Positions 43,244-52,133 of a stretch of DNA of 64,000 bases are shown one piece after another. The stretch's first letter is position 1. Each line of letters starts with the position of its first letter. A program made the position numbers and the translations under genes. The notes beneath the pieces are model-generated. The model ran no database searches, had not been told where the DNA came from, and saw only the letters and a list, made by a program, of their open reading frames with translations. The stretch lies in the NCBI RefSeq assembly GCF_001552215.1, contig NZ_BCQT01000002.1:1-64000 (forward strand), written 5' to 3'. The stretch comes from Actinomadura macra NBRC 14102 (GTDB lineage: Bacteria; Actinomycetota; Actinomycetes; Streptosporangiales; Streptosporangiaceae).

Positions 43244-43972
43244 TCAGTCACGGGCGGCGTCCCCGGCGGTTCCGGCACCGTGCCCGCCGATGTCTCCGAC
43301 ACCGGGTTCTCCGGCGTCTCCGACACCATGCCGGACGGCGTACAGCGCCGCCTGCGTCCGATCCTGCACTCCCAGTTTCATGAGCAGATTACTGACGTGC
43401 GTCTTGACCGTCTTCTCCGAGACGACGAGCGCGCGGGCGATCTCCCGGTTGGACCTGCCCCGCGCGATGTGCACGAGCACCTCCCGTTCCCGTTCGGTCA
43501 GCGCGGCCAGGCCGCGGTTCTCCTCGGACACCCGCTCCGCCCGCAGCATCGCCTCCGCCGCGTCGGGCGCGAACAGGACATGCCCGTCGTGCACCGCTCT
43601 GATCGCCTGGACGAGCGCCTGCGGATCAACGTCCTTGTACAGGTACCCGGCGGCGCCCGCCTGTACTGCCGGCAGCACGTGTCCGCGTTCCGTGACACTG
43701 GTCAGGATCAGGACCCGCGCGGCCACCCCACGAGCCCGCAGCTCCGTCAGCGCGGTCAGGCCGTCGACGCCCGGCATCTTGAGGTCCATCAGCACGATAT
43801 CGGGCTTGAGCGATTCGGCCAGTGTCACGGCCGACGTGCCGTCGGCCGCCTCGCCGACGACCTCGATGTCGTCCTGGATGCCGAGGAAGGTGCGCAGCCC
43901 CTGCCGGACGACGGGATGGTCGTCGGCGATCAGCACCTTGATCGCCTCGCGGCCCGTGCCGTTCGCGGTCAC
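43244..43972 (-). CDS. NarL/LuxR-family response regulator
   Basis: This 242-residue regulator has a receiver domain with Asp17, Asp18, the phospho-acceptor Asp63 in LMDLKMPG and the switch Thr/Lys in ILTS and YLYKD. The C-terminal LuxR helix-turn-helix reads LTEREREVLVHIARGRSNREIARALVVSEKTVKTHVSNLLMKL. It overlaps the sensor kinase by 4 bp (ATGA) and so forms a pair with it. The target promoters are unknown. Confidence 0.95.
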   Translation of the reverse strand: MTANGTGREAIKVLIADDHPVVRQGLRTFLGIQDDIEVVGEAADGTSAVTLAESLKPDIVLMDLKMPGVDGLTALTELRARGVAARVLILTSVTERGHVLPAVQAGAAGYLYKDVDPQALVQAIRAVHDGHVLFAPDAAEAMLRAERVSEENRGLAALTEREREVLVHIARGRSNREIARALVVSEKTVKTHVSNLLMKLGVQDRTQAALYAVRHGVGDAGEPGVGDIGGHGAGTAGDAARD

Positions 43973-45138
43973 AGCGGCACCTCCAGCCGGACGGTCGTGC
44001 CCCGGCCGCGCGCCGCGTCGATCGTGAGCGTCGCGCCGATCGAGACCGCCCGCTCGCGCATGGACGCCAGCCCCAGACCGCCCGCGTCGCCGTTGCCCTG
44101 CCCGCGCTCGTTGCCCTGGCCCGGCTCGGACGCGTCGAACCCGGAGCCGTCGTCGGCCACCTCCAGGACGACCTGCTCGCCGTCGGCCGCGAGGCGGACG
44201 TCCACGGTTCGCGCGTCGGCGTGTCGCAGCGCGTTGTACAGGGCCTCCTGCGCGATGCGATAGGCGACGGCCTCGTGCTCCTCCGACAGGACGTCCGCGC
44301 CCTCGGCGGCGAAGCGGACGGCGGTCTCGTGCGCCCGGTCGAGCACCTCGACGTGTTTGCGCAGCGAGGCGACCAGCCCGTCCGCGAGGTCGGCCGGACG
44401 CAACTCGAAGATGACCGCACGCAGCTCCGCGAGGGCCTCCGCGGCGAGCCGCTCGACCTGCTCCAGCTCCTTGACGGTCCGGGCCGGGTCGCGCTCGGCC
44501 AGCGCCGCGGCGGTGCGCGCGGTCAGCCGCAACGAGAACAGCTTCTGCGCGACCGCGTCGTGCAGCTCCCGGGCGAGCCGGTTGCGCTCGGCGACGACCG
44601 TCAGCTCCCGGTTGTGCTCGTACAGGCGGGCGTTCGCCATGGCGATGGCGGCATGCGCGGCGAAGAGCGTCAGCAGTTCCTCGTCGCTGTCGGTGAACCC
44701 GCCGGGCGTGCGCTTGTTCGCGAGGAAGACGATGCCGAGCACGTCCTCGCCGTCCCGGATGGGCACGCCCAGAAAGTCCTTCAGGACGGGATGCGCGACC
44801 GGCCAGCCCTCGAATTCCGGTTCACGGCGAATGTCGGTGAGCCGCTTCGGCGTGTCGCCGTGCAGCATCGCGGCGAGCATCCCGTGCTGGCGGGGCAGCG
44901 GACCGATCCGATCCCACTCCTCGTCCGAGACGCCCTCGACCACGAACTCGGCGAACGAACCCTCGTCATCGGGCACGCCGAGCGCCGCGTACCGGGCGTC
45001 CAGCAGCTGCGCGGCGGCCCGGACGATCACCTGGAGCACCTCGTGCACCGACAGATGCTTGGTCACCGCGAGCACGGCGGAGCTGACGGCGTGCAGGGTC
45101 GCGCCCCCGTCGCCGCAGCCGCCTTCCTCGATGACCAT
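43969..45138 (-). CDS. GAF-domain sensor histidine kinase (HisKA_3)
   Basis: This 389-residue cytoplasmic kinase has one GAF domain (about residues 20-175, with YAALGVPDDEGSFAEFVVEG). A HisKA_3 helix carries the phospho-accepting His in RLARELHDAVAQKLFS, and the ATP-binding blocks are ALRHADA, DDGSGFD and GGLGLASMRER. It resembles DevS/DosS-like kinases, but with one GAF domain it is not clear whether haem or another ligand is bound. The ATG at 45138 is preceded by GAGAGG. It leads the kinase-regulator-PP2C operon. Confidence 0.93.
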   Translation of the reverse strand: MVIEEGGCGDGGATLHAVSSAVLAVTKHLSVHEVLQVIVRAAAQLLDARYAALGVPDDEGSFAEFVVEGVSDEEWDRIGPLPRQHGMLAAMLHGDTPKRLTDIRREPEFEGWPVAHPVLKDFLGVPIRDGEDVLGIVFLANKRTPGGFTDSDEELLTLFAAHAAIAMANARLYEHNRELTVVAERNRLARELHDAVAQKLFSLRLTARTAAALAERDPARTVKELEQVERLAAEALAELRAVIFELRPADLADGLVASLRKHVEVLDRAHETAVRFAAEGADVLSEEHEAVAYRIAQEALYNALRHADARTVDVRLAADGEQVVLEVADDGSGFDASEPGQGNERGQGNGDAGGLGLASMRERAVSIGATLTIDAARGRGTTVRLEVPL

Positions 45139-45350
45139 CCCGGCCTCTCGTGTCCATGACGGGCGCCGCCCAGCACCCGCATGTGAAGACCGTACTCTCT
45201 GGCCAGGTCGTCCCGAATCAGCCCGAGGGCCTACGTTCCGGCCGCGTCGCTCCTCCGCGGGGCCCGGAAAAGGTCCTACGACCATTTGACGACCCTCCCG
45301 GGGCTCCTCGGCCGATGCCGTGAACTGCGCGGATTCCTAGCGTTGAGGGC

Positions 45351-46031
45351 ATGAGGACCGCATTGATCACCGGAGCCTCCCGTGGCCTCGGCCGGGCGCT
45401 GGCCCGCGAACTGGCCAGGGACGGTTGGAAGATCGTCATCGACGCTCGCGACGCGGCGGCCCTGGACGCCGCCGCCGCGCGGATCGGCGGGTCCGTGACC
45501 GCCATCGCCGGGGACGTCGCGGACGCCGGACACCGCGCCGCGCTGGCCCGCGCGGCTGCGGACGCGGGCGGGCTCGACCTGCTCGTCAACAACGCCGGCA
45601 CGCTCGGCACCACGCCGTTGCCCCGGCTGGCCGATCAACCCGTCCAGGACCTGGCGGAGACCTTCGCCGTGAACGTGCTCGCCCCGCTCGCGCTGATCCA
45701 GGCCGTCCTGCCGAGCCTGCGGGAGCGGGGCGGCGCCATCCTGAACATCACCTCGGACGCCGCCGTGGAGGACTACGAGACCTGGGGCGGTTACGGGACC
45801 AGCAAGGCGGCCCTGGAGCAGCTCTCGCACGTCCTGGCCGCCGAGGAGCCCGGCCTGGCGGTGTGGTGGGCCGACCCGGGCGAGATGCGCACCGAGATGC
45901 TCCGCGCCGCAGGTGAGGACGCCGACGCCGCCCCGCCGCCCGAAGAGGCCGCCGCCGCGCTGCACCGCCTGATCGCCGACCGCCGCCCGAGCGGCCGCTA
46001 CCGGGCCGCCGACCTCGCCGACGCGCGATGA
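45351..46031 (+). CDS. Short-chain dehydrogenase/reductase
   Basis: This 226-residue Rossmann oxidoreductase has ITGASRGLGRALA for nucleotide binding, NNAGTLG, a Ser in NITSDAAVE and the catalytic Tyr/Lys in YGTSKAALEQL. It is the first gene of a three-gene operon; the next ATG overlaps its stop by 4 bp. Substrate and product are unknown. Confidence 0.93.
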   Translation: MRTALITGASRGLGRALARELARDGWKIVIDARDAAALDAAAARIGGSVTAIAGDVADAGHRAALARAAADAGGLDLLVNNAGTLGTTPLPRLADQPVQDLAETFAVNVLAPLALIQAVLPSLRERGGAILNITSDAAVEDYETWGGYGTSKAALEQLSHVLAAEEPGLAVWWADPGEMRTEMLRAAGEDADAAPPPEEAAAALHRLIADRRPSGRYRAADLADAR

Positions 46032-47395
46032 CCACCACCCTGGAGCCGGACGGCCGCTCGACGGACGCGCCACCGAAAGGTCTCCTGGGCGCCGGATATC
46101 GGGGCGTCACCCTCGGGATCGTCCTGCTCGTCACACTGCTGGCGTTCGAGAACATGGCGGTCGGGACGGTCATGCCCGCCATCGCCCGCGGTCTGGACGG
46201 CCTGTCGCTCTACGCGTGGGGTTTCAGCGCCACCCTGATCACCAGCCTGCTGTCCACCGTCGTGGCGGGCGGGTGGGTCGACCGGTCGGGACCGGCGCGC
46301 CCCTTCCTCATCGGGGTCGTCACCTTCGTCGCCGGGCTCGCCATCGCCGGGGCCGCGCCGTCCATGGGGCTGTTCGTCCTCGGACGGGCCGTCCAGGGCC
46401 TCGGCACCGGTGTCCCGATGGTCGCGCTGTACGTGCTGGTCGCCCGCGCCTACCCCGAGGACCTGCGTTCGCGGGTCTTCGCCGCCCTGTCGGCGGCCTG
46501 GGTCCTGCCCTCCCTGATCGGCCCCGCCGCCGGCGGCGTCCTGGCGGAGCACGTCGGCTGGCGGTGGGTGTTCCTCGGCCTGATCCCGCTCGTGATCCCG
46601 CCGACGCTGCTGCTGCTCCCCGTCCTGCGCCGGCTCAGCACGCCCGCCGGCACCGCCGCGCCCGCCCGGTCCCGGCACCTGGCGGCCGTCGCCGTCGCGG
46701 CGGGCGCCGGAATCCTGCTGTTCGGGTTGGACGGCGCGGGCTGGGCGGCCCTGCCCCTCGTCATCGCGGGACTCGCCGGACTGGGCTTCGGGCTCCCTCG
46801 CCTCCTCCCGCCGGGAACGCTCAGGATGCGCCGCGGGCTGCCGAGCGTGGTGCTCGTCCGCGGCCTGCTGTCCGGAGCCTTCTTCGGGACGGACGTGTTC
46901 ATCCCCCTCGCCCTCACCTCGCTGCACAAGTTCACCCCCACCCAAGCGGGCGTCGTGCTCACCGTGGGATCGCTCGGTTGGTCCGCGGCGTCCCAGATCC
47001 AGGGCAGGTCCAAGCGCCCCCGCGAGTTCTTCGCCCTGCTCGGCGCCGTCCTCATCGCCGCCGGCATCGTCACCGCGACGATCGCGCTCCAGCTCTCCGG
47101 CTGGGCCGCCGCCCCCGCCTGGATCATCGGCGGAGCCGGCATGGGCTTCGCGATCGGCAGCCTCAGCGTCCTGACCCTCGACATGTCCGCCGAGGACGAG
47201 CAGGGCGTCAACTCCTCCGCGCTCCAGATCAGCGACACCCTCGGCTCCTCCCTCGTGGTCGGCCTCGCGGGCGCCCTGGTCACCGGCTTCGGCGAGGCCA
47301 GGCTCGGCACGGGCCTCGCCGTCGCGGGAGCCCTGTTCACCGCGATCGCCGTCCTCGGCGTCGTCGCCGCACTCCGGCTGGAGGCCACCCCATGA
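46028..47395 (+). CDS. MFS transporter
   Basis: This 455-residue multi-drug type MFS protein has TM1 with LLVTLLAFENMAVGTVMPAI, motif A-like VAGGWVDRSGPARPF, and about 14 helices. It overlaps both neighbours by 4 bp (ATGA on each side), so translation of all three genes is coupled. It probably exports the product of, or a metabolite related to, the SDR and QueA-like enzymes; this is inference. Confidence 0.93.
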   Translation: MTTTLEPDGRSTDAPPKGLLGAGYRGVTLGIVLLVTLLAFENMAVGTVMPAIARGLDGLSLYAWGFSATLITSLLSTVVAGGWVDRSGPARPFLIGVVTFVAGLAIAGAAPSMGLFVLGRAVQGLGTGVPMVALYVLVARAYPEDLRSRVFAALSAAWVLPSLIGPAAGGVLAEHVGWRWVFLGLIPLVIPPTLLLLPVLRRLSTPAGTAAPARSRHLAAVAVAAGAGILLFGLDGAGWAALPLVIAGLAGLGFGLPRLLPPGTLRMRRGLPSVVLVRGLLSGAFFGTDVFIPLALTSLHKFTPTQAGVVLTVGSLGWSAASQIQGRSKRPREFFALLGAVLIAAGIVTATIALQLSGWAAAPAWIIGGAGMGFAIGSLSVLTLDMSAEDEQGVNSSALQISDTLGSSLVVGLAGALVTGFGEARLGTGLAVAGALFTAIAVLGVVAALRLEATP

Positions 47396-48417
47396 CCGAC
47401 ACCCTCGACTTCGTCCTGCCTCCCGCCCTGGAGGCCCACGAACCGCCCGAAGCCCGCGGCCGGACCCGCGACGGTGTCCGCCTGCTCGTCGGCCGCCGCG
47501 ACACCGGCGCGATCACCCACCACGGCTTCGGCGACCTGCCCGACCTGCTCGACCCCGGCGACCTCCTCGTCGTCAACACCTCGGCGACGCTGCCCGCCGC
47601 CGTCCGGCTCGACCGGATCAGCGTGCACTTCTCCACCCCGCTGCCCGGCGACGACCTGCTCTGGCTCGTCGAGCTGCGCCGCCTCGCCGGGAAGGCCAGC
47701 CGCCCCTACTCGGGCGGCGGCCCGGGCGAGTGGATCCCGATGCCCGGCGGCGCCACCCTCACCCTCGTCGGACGGCAGACCGACCGGCTCTGGCAGGCCC
47801 GCCTCAGCACCCCCGTCGTCCCGTACCTGCGGCGCCACGGGACGCCCATCCGGTACGGCTACGTCCGCCGCGACTGGCCCACCGCCGCCTACCAGACCGT
47901 CTTCGCCCACGACCGCACGACGGGCGGCGCCGAAATGCCGAGCGCCGCCCGCCCCTTCACTCCCGAACTCGTGACCCGGCTCGTCTCCCGTGGCATCCAC
48001 CTCGCGCCGATCACACTCCACACCGGCGTCGCGTCCCCCGAGGCGCACGAACCCCCGTACGCGGAACGCTACGAGGTCCCCGAACCGACCGCCGCGCTGG
48101 TCGAACACGTCCGCGCGCGCGCCGGACGGGTGATCGCCGTAGGGACCACCGCCGTCCGCGCCTTGGAGACGGCCGTGGACGCCACCGGGCACGTCCAGGC
48201 GTCCGCAGGCTGGACCGAGCACATCGTGACACCGGAGAAGGGCGTCCAAGCCGTGGACGGCCTCCTCACGGGCCTGCACGAGCCCAAGTCGTCCCACCTG
48301 ATGATGCTCACCGCCATCGCAGGCCGTCCCTTGCTCGCCGCCACCTACCAGGCGGCCCTAAATGAGGGCTACCTCTGGCACGAGTTCGGAGACGTCAACC
48401 TCCTCCTCCCCCGCTAG
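47392..48417 (+). CDS. queA: QueA-like S-adenosylmethionine:tRNA ribosyltransferase-isomerase
   Basis: This 341-residue protein matches QueA along its length, from LDFVLPPALEAHEPPE and DLLVVNTSATLPA to ITLHTGVASPE. It continues with VIAVGTTAVRALETA, EKGVQAVDGLLTGLHEPKSS and the closing LWHEFGDVNLLL. QueA makes epoxyqueuosine in tRNA from preQ1. No other queuosine gene (tgt, queC-F, queG) is in the window, and actinobacteria usually lack the pathway. Its place in an SDR-MFS operon suggests a different substrate. The ATG at 47392 overlaps the MFS stop. Confidence 0.9.
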   Translation: MTDTLDFVLPPALEAHEPPEARGRTRDGVRLLVGRRDTGAITHHGFGDLPDLLDPGDLLVVNTSATLPAAVRLDRISVHFSTPLPGDDLLWLVELRRLAGKASRPYSGGGPGEWIPMPGGATLTLVGRQTDRLWQARLSTPVVPYLRRHGTPIRYGYVRRDWPTAAYQTVFAHDRTTGGAEMPSAARPFTPELVTRLVSRGIHLAPITLHTGVASPEAHEPPYAERYEVPEPTAALVEHVRARAGRVIAVGTTAVRALETAVDATGHVQASAGWTEHIVTPEKGVQAVDGLLTGLHEPKSSHLMMLTAIAGRPLLAATYQAALNEGYLWHEFGDVNLLLPR

Positions 48418-48654
48418 CCAAGTGAGACCCCACCCCACCGAGAGCGGCCCCCAGCTCCCGAAGACCCACCGAACGTCCTTCGGAAGCCCCTCACCAGCCC
48501 CGTATCTCAGATTCTGACCTTGGTAAGTCCATCTGACTCGCGGCTGTCAACCTGCTGCTCTCTCGATCTTAAGCGGCATGTCATGGAGCCGACGTCTTGC
48601 ATTGTGGACGTCAGGAACGAGGAACGTGCCACGCCCGGTACCGTTGTGAGCAGC

Positions 48655-49851
48655 ATGGACGGCCCAGCACAGCGCACGCTGCTCATCACGCTCACCGGAC
48701 GCGACCGCCCCGGGGTCACGTCACGGCTCTTCCGCACGCTCGCGGAGTTCCCCCTGACGGTCGCCGACGTCGAGCAGGTCGTGATCCGCGGACGGCTCGT
48801 CCTCGGCGTCCTGCTGACCTACGTCGAGGGCGCCGACATCGGACGGGTCTGGAACGCCGCCGAGAAGGTCGCGACGGACCTCGACATGGAGATCGAGTTG
48901 TCCACCGGCCGGGAGAAGCGGGCGCCGCGGCGCCGCGGCCGGCTGCACGTCACCGTGCTCGGCGCCCCGCTGATGCCCGCCGCCATGGCCGGGATCGCCA
49001 GCCGCATCGCCGCCAACGGCGCCAACATCGACCGGATCGAGCGGCTCGCCTCCACCCCCGTCACCTGCATCGAGATGGACGTCTCCGGCGCCGACCCCGA
49101 AGCCCTGCGCGCCGCCCTCGCCGCCGAGGCCGCCGAACAGCAGGTCGACATCGCCGTCCAGCACAGCGGCCTGCACCGGCGCGCCAAGCGGCTGATCGTC
49201 ATGGACGTCGACTCCACCCTGATCCAGGGCGAGGTCATCGAGCTGCTCGCCGAGCACGCCGGCTGTCTGGACGAGGTCGCCAAGGTCACCGAGGCGGCCA
49301 TGCGCGGCGACCTCGACTTCGAGGGCTCCCTGCGCGAACGCGTGGCGCTGCTCGCCGGGCTCGACGCGAGCGCCATCGACGACGTCCGTGACAAGCTCGT
49401 CCTCGCCGCCGGCGCCCGCACGATGGTCCGCACCCTCAAACGCCTCGACTACGAGTTCGCGATCGTCAGCGGCGGCTTCACCCAGGTCACCGACGCCCTC
49501 GTGGACGATCTCGGCATCGACTACTCGATGGCCAACACCCTGGAGATCGAGCACGGCAAGCTCACCGGCCGCGTCACCGGCCCGGTGATCGACCGCGCGG
49601 GCAAGGCCGCCGCCCTAGAACGCTTCGCCCGCGAGGCCGGCGTCCCCCTCAGCCAGACCGTCGCCATCGGCGACGGCGCCAACGACCTGGACATGCTCCA
49701 GGCCGCCGGCCTGGGAATCGCCTACAACGCCAAACCCGTCGTCCGCAAGGCCGCCGACACCGCCGTCAACGTCCCCTACCTGGACACCATCCTCTTCCTC
49801 CTGGGCATCTCCCGCGAAGAGGTCGAAGCCGCCGACGCCGAGGACACTTGA
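48655..49851 (+). CDS. serB: Phosphoserine phosphatase (SerB) with ACT domains
   Basis: This 398-residue enzyme makes the last step of serine synthesis. Two ACT-type domains come first (TLLITLTGRDRPGVTSRLF and LHVTVLGAPLMPAAMAGIA). The HAD domain has VMDVDSTLIQGE (two catalytic Asp), the SGG in AIVSGGF and GDGANDLDML. The ATG at 48655 fits the family start; an in-frame GTG 9 bp upstream is also possible, and no clear binding site decides between them. The 237-bp gap upstream holds no gene. Confidence 0.95.
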   Translation: MDGPAQRTLLITLTGRDRPGVTSRLFRTLAEFPLTVADVEQVVIRGRLVLGVLLTYVEGADIGRVWNAAEKVATDLDMEIELSTGREKRAPRRRGRLHVTVLGAPLMPAAMAGIASRIAANGANIDRIERLASTPVTCIEMDVSGADPEALRAALAAEAAEQQVDIAVQHSGLHRRAKRLIVMDVDSTLIQGEVIELLAEHAGCLDEVAKVTEAAMRGDLDFEGSLRERVALLAGLDASAIDDVRDKLVLAAGARTMVRTLKRLDYEFAIVSGGFTQVTDALVDDLGIDYSMANTLEIEHGKLTGRVTGPVIDRAGKAAALERFAREAGVPLSQTVAIGDGANDLDMLQAAGLGIAYNAKPVVRKAADTAVNVPYLDTILFLLGISREEVEAADAEDT

Positions 49852-49988
49852 TTTCTGGGGGAGCGCCGTCCGGTCCTTTGGGTACCGCTCGTCAATCTCT
49901 TCCTGTAGCTCGTCAGCTACCAGCAGCAGCGACGGCAGGCATTTACGGTCGGCACGCAGGGCGTCTTGCCCCCCGCTGGACGGCTTCG

Positions 49989-51118
49989 TCAAGGTCGCCC
50001 GCGCGCGGCTACGGCGGCAAGGATGATGCGCGCCTCGGCCATACGCATAGGGGCAAGGTCCTCGCCGCCCGGACCACGGCCGGTGCGCAGGACCTCGGTG
50101 GCATGGGCGGCGGCGCGATCGTTAACACCCACCACCCGGTAGGCGTCCACCGCGTAGAAGTCGAACTTGTCCGGGTCAACCACGAAGGGGTGACGAGGGT
50201 TGGACGGGCGCGGCATCCGCGACAGAAGGGTGTGGCCACGCTCAAGAGCCTCATGGACGCCGTTGACCTTGCCCATGCGCGCCAGGGCGCGCGCCTCGTG
50301 CGCCACGAGTTGGACGGCCACCCCGGCGGAGCGCGCCGCGTCCTGACCGGCTTCGGCGTAGCTCACGGTCTGGTCGGGTTCCCGAAGGGTGTGAGCGAAC
50401 CAGGCGGCCATCTCCAGGGCCCACGCGGTGATCTCAGAGTGCCCCGCGCCCAGTTGCAGGGCGCTGAGGCGGGTGCTCTCGGCGGCCACGGCGAGCCCGG
50501 AGTCGTACTCCACGCATCCGATCAACAGCGCCAGCCATCCCGCCGTCACCAGAAGCTCGCGGTGCTCGTACAGGCCCACCCGCTTGCCGAGCAGCTCGAC
50601 GACGTAGACGAACCATCGTTGCGCTTCGGCTCGCAGCTCGTCCGGGCGCCGGTAGGCGTACTGCGTGCACAGCGAGCCGGTGACGGCGGCGAGGGTTTCG
50701 AGGGTGGCCGTGTCGACGTCGGAGAGCCGTAACCGACGCGCGAGTTCCACAGTCGTGACCGCGTCAGCGACGTCCCCCGGCACGGGCCGCGCAGGGGAGT
50801 GCGCGCTGTCCAGAGCGGGTTCATCCGGTCCGAACAGTTCGGCCTCCCTCGTGCCGGTCACGCGTGCATACAAGGCGCGGTAGCGGGGGTTGGGCAGCCA
50901 CTTGCCCGCCTCCATTGTTTGATCATGTCGGTCAGGCTGGGCACATGCGGCATGTTGGCGCAGTCGCGCGGATCGGCGGCGGCCCGCAGGCGCCGCGCCA
51001 GCTCGGCGCGCGACCAGTACGGTGGCGCCTCCCGCTCCTGGCGCAGACGCGCTGATAGTGACGGAGGACAACTCGTACCGCACCGGGAGATGGGTGTCGC
51101 AGGCACCCTTTTCGGCAT
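49989..51118 (-). pseudogene. Frameshifted HTH regulator with TPR-like C-terminal region
   Basis: The N-terminal frame, starting with ATG at 51118, reads LRQEREAPPYWSRAELARRL through DMIKQW, the usual start of a large actinomycete HTH protein. The family would continue EAGKWLPNPRYRALYARVTG, which is present but in the next frame. A single missing G near 50909-50914 (TGGAGG where TGGGAGG is expected) accounts for the break. The rest, to 49989, is a helical TPR-like domain (GLYEHRELLVTAGWLALL, YAEAGQDAARSAGV). It is either a real frameshift or a sequencing error in a G run. Confidence 0.75.
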
Positions 51119-51151
51119 CGAGCATCCGCACGCCGACGCGTGGCTCGGGGC

Positions 51152-52030
51152 TCAGGTCGGTGGGGTGGGCTCGCGGAGTGGTTGATCGGCTGCTTGCGTC
51201 GACAGGAGCCGTAGGGCGTCTGCCGAGACGGGGTCGTGGGGCGTGTAGATCTCCAGACGGTGGTCGGGGCTGTCGGGCTGGAGCCATACCTGGTAGTCGA
51301 CGCTGACGCGGCCGACGGTCGGGTGCCGTAGGTGCATGGTGCCCACGGTGCAGTCCGCGACGTCGCCGGCTGGCCACAGGGCGGCGAAGTCGGCGCTGCG
51401 CATGGAGAGTTCGCCGATCAGCTCGGCCAGCCGGGCGTCGGTGGGGTACCGGCCCGCGGTGAGCCGCAGGTAGGCGACGTGGATGCGGGCGAGTTCGTCC
51501 CAGTTCTGATGCAGGTCGCGGGCCAGGGGGTCGAGGAAGAACATCCGGGGGACGGACGGCCGTCGCGCGAGGTCGTGGGGGGCGTCGAAGTCGACATGTT
51601 CGGCGAGGAGAGCGTGTCCTATGCGGTTCCAGGCCAGGATGTCGCCGCGGCGGCCGAGCACGAGGGCGGGGGTGGTCTCGTCCAGGGACGCCAGGAGCGC
51701 CAGTACTCGTGGGTGCGGTTTCTCAGGTCGGGGGCGGGCCAGGCGAGGGGCGGTGGGCTGGCGGGCGAGGTTGTGGAGGTGGGCGGTTTCGGTCGGATCG
51801 AGCTGGAGCACGCGGGCCAGCGCGTCGAGGACCTGCCGGGAGGCGGTGCCGGCCTGGCCTTGCTCCAGCCGGGTGTAGTAGCCGGCGCTCACGCCGGCCA
51901 GCTGGGCGAGCTCCTCGCGGCGCAGGCCCGGTACGCGGCGGGCGGTGCCGTAGGTAGGCAGCCCGACGTCGGCGGGCGTGACCCGGTCGCGGCGGTTCTT
52001 GATGTACGCCCCGAGGCTCTCCAGCTCCAT
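51152..52030 (-). CDS. XRE-family regulator with MmyB-like ligand domain
   Basis: This 292-residue regulator has an N-terminal HTH (LRREELAQLAGVSAGYYTRLEQGQ) and a C-terminal MmyB-like domain (VLGRRGDILAWNRIGHALL, then WPAGDVADCTVGTMHLRHPTVG). The domain is thought to bind a small hydrophobic ligand. The ATG at 52030 is used. It is divergent from an MFS drug exporter gene 103 bp away, the usual layout of a regulator and its efflux target. Confidence 0.93.
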   Translation of the reverse strand: MELESLGAYIKNRRDRVTPADVGLPTYGTARRVPGLRREELAQLAGVSAGYYTRLEQGQAGTASRQVLDALARVLQLDPTETAHLHNLARQPTAPRLARPRPEKPHPRVLALLASLDETTPALVLGRRGDILAWNRIGHALLAEHVDFDAPHDLARRPSVPRMFFLDPLARDLHQNWDELARIHVAYLRLTAGRYPTDARLAELIGELSMRSADFAALWPAGDVADCTVGTMHLRHPTVGRVSVDYQVWLQPDSPDHRLEIYTPHDPVSADALRLLSTQAADQPLREPTPPT

Positions 52031-52133
52031 GGCTTCGAGCGTAGGCGGCACGGCCGGGGCCTAGGTGTCCCTGCCAGGTGTACCCATGACGCGGGTCTGG
52101 TCGCCCGGTGGACGGCGCCGCACTGTCGGGGTC

